A stretch of DNA of 64,000 nucleotides from Gelidibacter salicanalis. Its GTDB lineage: Bacteria > Bacteroidota > Bacteroidia > Flavobacteriales > Flavobacteriaceae. Both the position numbers and the translations under genes were made by a program. How positions within the stretch are numbered: the stretch's first letter is position 1; each line of letters starts with the position of its first letter. The stretch covers positions 1-64,000 of the forward strand of contig NZ_VORX01000007.1 of the NCBI RefSeq assembly GCF_007997285.1, in the 5' to 3' direction. Positions 61,965-64,000 of this stretch are shown here, one piece after another. Below the pieces are notes generated by a model. It saw nothing but the letters and a program-made list of their open reading frames with translations. It was not told where the DNA came from and searched no databases.

Positions 61965-62456
61965 ATGAAATCACTCTCTTTAATAGTATTGCTCAGTATG
62001 GTTTTCAGTTGTAACACATCTGCACAAAAGAAAGATGATCAACTCCAAAATAAAACCGCTTTTAAAGTCACTAAAACGGACGCCGAATGGAAAGCACAGT
62101 TGACGGATGACCAGTATCAAGTGTTGCGAAAGGCTGCGACGGAACGCCCCTTTTCAAGTCCATTAAATAACAACCATTCAAAAGGAACCTATGTGTGTGC
62201 AGCCTGTAAAACGCCTTTGTATAAAAGTGAACACAAATTTGATTCGGGTACCGGATGGCCAAGTTTTGACCGTGTGATAGAAGGCAATGTTGCTTTTTCT
62301 ACGGATACAACAATTGGCTATATGCGCAATGAAGAGCATTGTGCAACATGTGGCGGCCACTTAGGTCATGTATTTGATGACGGCCCTAGAGCTACCACCG
62401 GAAAGCGTCATTGTATCAATGGAGATGCTTTAGAATTTGTGCCTGCTAAATCATAG
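61965..62456 (+). CDS. msrB: Peptide-methionine (R)-S-oxide reductase MsrB, lipoprotein form
   Basis: A 163-residue MsrB with a lipoprotein signal (SMVFSC, Cys16). The zinc cysteines are in VCAACK and CATCGG. FDSGTGWPSFD and LGHVFDDGP are present, as is the catalytic Cys in GKRHCINGDALEF near the C terminus. It repairs methionine-R-sulfoxide. The export signal places it in the periplasm or on a membrane, unlike cytoplasmic MsrB. ATG 61965 is chosen because it begins the signal; upstream in-frame starts (61887, 61923) add a non-signal leader. Confidence 0.9.
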   Translation: MKSLSLIVLLSMVFSCNTSAQKKDDQLQNKTAFKVTKTDAEWKAQLTDDQYQVLRKAATERPFSSPLNNNHSKGTYVCAACKTPLYKSEHKFDSGTGWPSFDRVIEGNVAFSTDTTIGYMRNEEHCATCGGHLGHVFDDGPRATTGKRHCINGDALEFVPAKS

Positions 62457-62480
62457 CATGGAGTATTTAAGAAATTTATA

Positions 62481-62514
62481 CCTCAATTGGAATTCATTCC
62501 ATTGAGGTTTTTTT
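62481..62514 (+). terminator. Terminator of msrB
   Basis: CCTCAATTGGAAT (62481-62493) pairs with ATTCCATTGAGG (62496-62507) with one bulged base, followed by seven T. It starts 24 bases after the stop. Confidence 0.82.
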
Positions 62515-62695
62515 ATGCTTTTTATGATCTCTAATTTAGAAGCTCATTTAACGCCCGCGTATTCATGTAGAAAGATATACCATCTTTGTTCTTCCGCAAT
62601 GCTTGTTCAAAATTCAGTATTTTGGTTGTTCTCCTCCTCACAAATAAGAAATACCAACAGGTCTTAATAACTATTGGCATTTTAGGAATTGGTAA

Positions 62696-62728
62696 TTTGC
62701 AATTTGAAATTTACTTTTTGTAACTTCG
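62696..62728 (+). promoter_or_regulatory. Promoter of lpdA
   Basis: TTTG (62696-62699) is followed after 21 bases by TAACTTCG (62721-62728), seven of eight to TANNTTTG. The start site would be near 62734, about 24 bases before the ATG. Confidence 0.5.
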
Positions 62729-62757
62729 TAGCTTCTAATCACGAATAAAAAATACTC

Positions 62758-64000
62758 ATGAGTAAATACGATATCATTGTTCTTGGAAGTGGTCCTGGTG
62801 GCTACGTAACTGCTATTAGAGCATCACAATTAGGATTTAAAACTGCTGTTATTGAAAAAGAAAGTCTTGGTGGCGTTTGTTTAAACTGGGGGTGTATCCC
62901 AACAAAAGCCTTGTTAAAATCAGCACAAGTTTTCGAATATCTTAAACACGCTGAAGATTATGGGCTTTCTGTAAAAGAAGCTGACAAAGATTTTGGTGCG
63001 GTTGTACAACGCAGTCGTGGTGTTGCTGAAGGCATGAGCAAAGGCGTGCAATTTTTGATGAAGAAAAATAAAATTGACGTCATTGAAGGTTTTGGAACCC
63101 TAAAAACCGGTAAAAAAGTTGAAGTAGATGGTAAAGAATACAGTGCAGACCATATCATCATTGCTACTGGCGCTCGGTCTAGAGAATTGCCAAGTTTAAA
63201 ACAGGACGGTAAAAAAGTGATCGGTTATAGAGAAGCGATGACTTTAAAAGAGCAGCCTAAAAAGATGATTGTTGTAGGTTCAGGCGCTATTGGCGTTGAA
63301 TTTGCCTATTTCTATAATTCAATGGGTACGGATGTAACTATTGTTGAGTTTTTACCAAACGTTGTTCCCGTTGAAGATGAAGACGTTTCTAAGCAATTGG
63401 AAAAATCATTCAAGAAAAGTGGTATTAAAATCATGACCTCTTCTGAAGTGACTAAAGTTGATACTTCTGGAGATGGTGTTATTGCCACAATAAAAACTGC
63501 CAAAGGTGAAGAAACCCTTGAAGCAGATATCATTCTTTCCGCTGTTGGAATCAAATCTAACATCGAAAATATTGGATTGGAAGATGTGGGCATCGCGGTA
63601 GACAGAGATAAAATTTTGGTGAATAATTATTACCAAACCAATATTCCTGGCTATTACGCCATTGGAGATGTTACTCCTGGTCAAGCATTAGCGCACGTCG
63701 CATCCGCTGAAGGCATTTTATGTGTCGAAAAGATTGCAGGTCAAAATGTAGAAGCGTTAGATTATGGTAACATTCCGGGATGTACTTATGCCTCTCCAGA
63801 AATTGCCAGCGTTGGCATGACTGAAAAACAAGCCAAAGAAAAAGGATACGATATTAAGGTTGGCAAATTTCCATTCTCGGCTTCAGGTAAAGCAAGTGCT
63901 TCTGGTGCAAAAGATGGTTTTGTAAAAGTAATCTTTGATGCCAAATACGGCGAATGGTTAGGCTGCCACATGATTGGTGCAGGCGTAACGGACATGATTG
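62758..64000 (+). CDS. lpdA: Dihydrolipoyl dehydrogenase (3' end outside window)
   Basis: The first 414 residues of a flavoprotein disulfide reductase, cut by the window edge; a full-length protein would be about 465. The FAD-binding N terminus is YDIIVLGSGPGGYVTAIRA (residues 4-22). The redox-active disulfide is in GGVCLNWGCIPTKALL (CxxxxC, about residues 39-54). The NAD-binding VVGSGAIGVEFAYFYNSMG follows, and the second FAD segment is YYAIGDVTPGQALAHVASAEG. It is the E3 subunit of pyruvate and 2-oxoglutarate dehydrogenase complexes. It has its own promoter. Confidence 0.95.
   Translation, partial: MSKYDIIVLGSGPGGYVTAIRASQLGFKTAVIEKESLGGVCLNWGCIPTKALLKSAQVFEYLKHAEDYGLSVKEADKDFGAVVQRSRGVAEGMSKGVQFLMKKNKIDVIEGFGTLKTGKKVEVDGKEYSADHIIIATGARSRELPSLKQDGKKVIGYREAMTLKEQPKKMIVVGSGAIGVEFAYFYNSMGTDVTIVEFLPNVVPVEDEDVSKQLEKSFKKSGIKIMTSSEVTKVDTSGDGVIATIKTAKGEETLEADIILSAVGIKSNIENIGLEDVGIAVDRDKILVNNYYQTNIPGYYAIGDVTPGQALAHVASAEGILCVEKIAGQNVEALDYGNIPGCTYASPEIASVGMTEKQAKEKGYDIKVGKFPFSASGKASASGAKDGFVKVIFDAKYGEWLGCHMIGAGVTDMI

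Larger units (their letters stand above)
62457..62757. other. Non-coding stretch between msrB and lpdA
   Basis: There is no credible gene. It contains the msrB terminator at its start and the lpdA promoter at its end. The intervening 150 bases are AT-rich, with no repeat or palindrome of note. Confidence 0.5.

Overview
The window comes from a member of the Bacteroidota, most likely a (marine-type) Flavobacteriaceae. The DNA is AT-rich. Several upstream regions carry the Bacteroidota -7 box TANNTTTG. It encodes type IX secretion (T9SS) proteins: a PorP/SprF-like protein, PorQ, and a 2268-residue adhesin ending in a gliding-motility type C-terminal domain. It also holds KdnB, DUF3822, a BON-LysM protein and a Bacteroidota-type dnaX. 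No phage, insertion sequence, CRISPR, tRNA or rRNA operon is visible.

Bases 1-12.6 kb are accessory DNA. Small single-function modules, all on the + strand (DUF4184 membrane protein; exported VOC protein; HigB/HigA-like toxin-antitoxin pair; small PH-like membrane protein), alternate with imperfect palindromic spacers of roughly 110-130 bp. In the VOC and toxin-antitoxin modules the first bases after the upstream spacer are the reverse complement of the last bases before the downstream spacer. That is the geometry of integron cassettes with attC sites, but these sites do not fit the attC core consensus and no integrase is present. Embedded in this stretch is an 8 kb heavy-metal efflux island (His-rich exported protein, CzcC-like, His-rich lipoprotein, CzcB-like, CzcA-like, MFS exporter), bracketed on both sides by CCAACGCT repeats.

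Bases 12.6-64 kb look like ordinary chromosome. On the minus strand lie an outer-core/Kdo-type operon (kdsB, HAD phosphatase, kdnB, acyltransferase), a DUF4126 protein and a RecD-like helicase. A plus-strand block follows with a conserved hypothetical gene, DUF3822 and rsmD; then RNase P RNA (minus), dnaX, a lipoprotein and miaE. Next come the polyphosphate pair ppk1/ppx and a SixA-like phosphatase. A T9SS adhesin operon (28.5-38.7 kb) encodes a small exported protein, a giant HYR-repeat adhesin, a PorP/SprF-like protein and an OmpA-family protein.

From 39 to 51 kb are a CAP-domain lipoprotein, pdxH, rnz, a STAS-like protein, pyrB, pyrR, rpsA, a BON-LysM protein, cmk, porQ and lon. From 51.7 to 54.7 kb is an ECF sigma factor operon with an anti-sigma-like membrane protein and two exported beta-solenoid proteins. 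The window ends with a UMF1-family MFS protein, an M48 lipoprotein protease, a GH31 alpha-glucosidase and glgB, a lipoprotein MsrB, and the start of lpdA, which is cut by the window edge.
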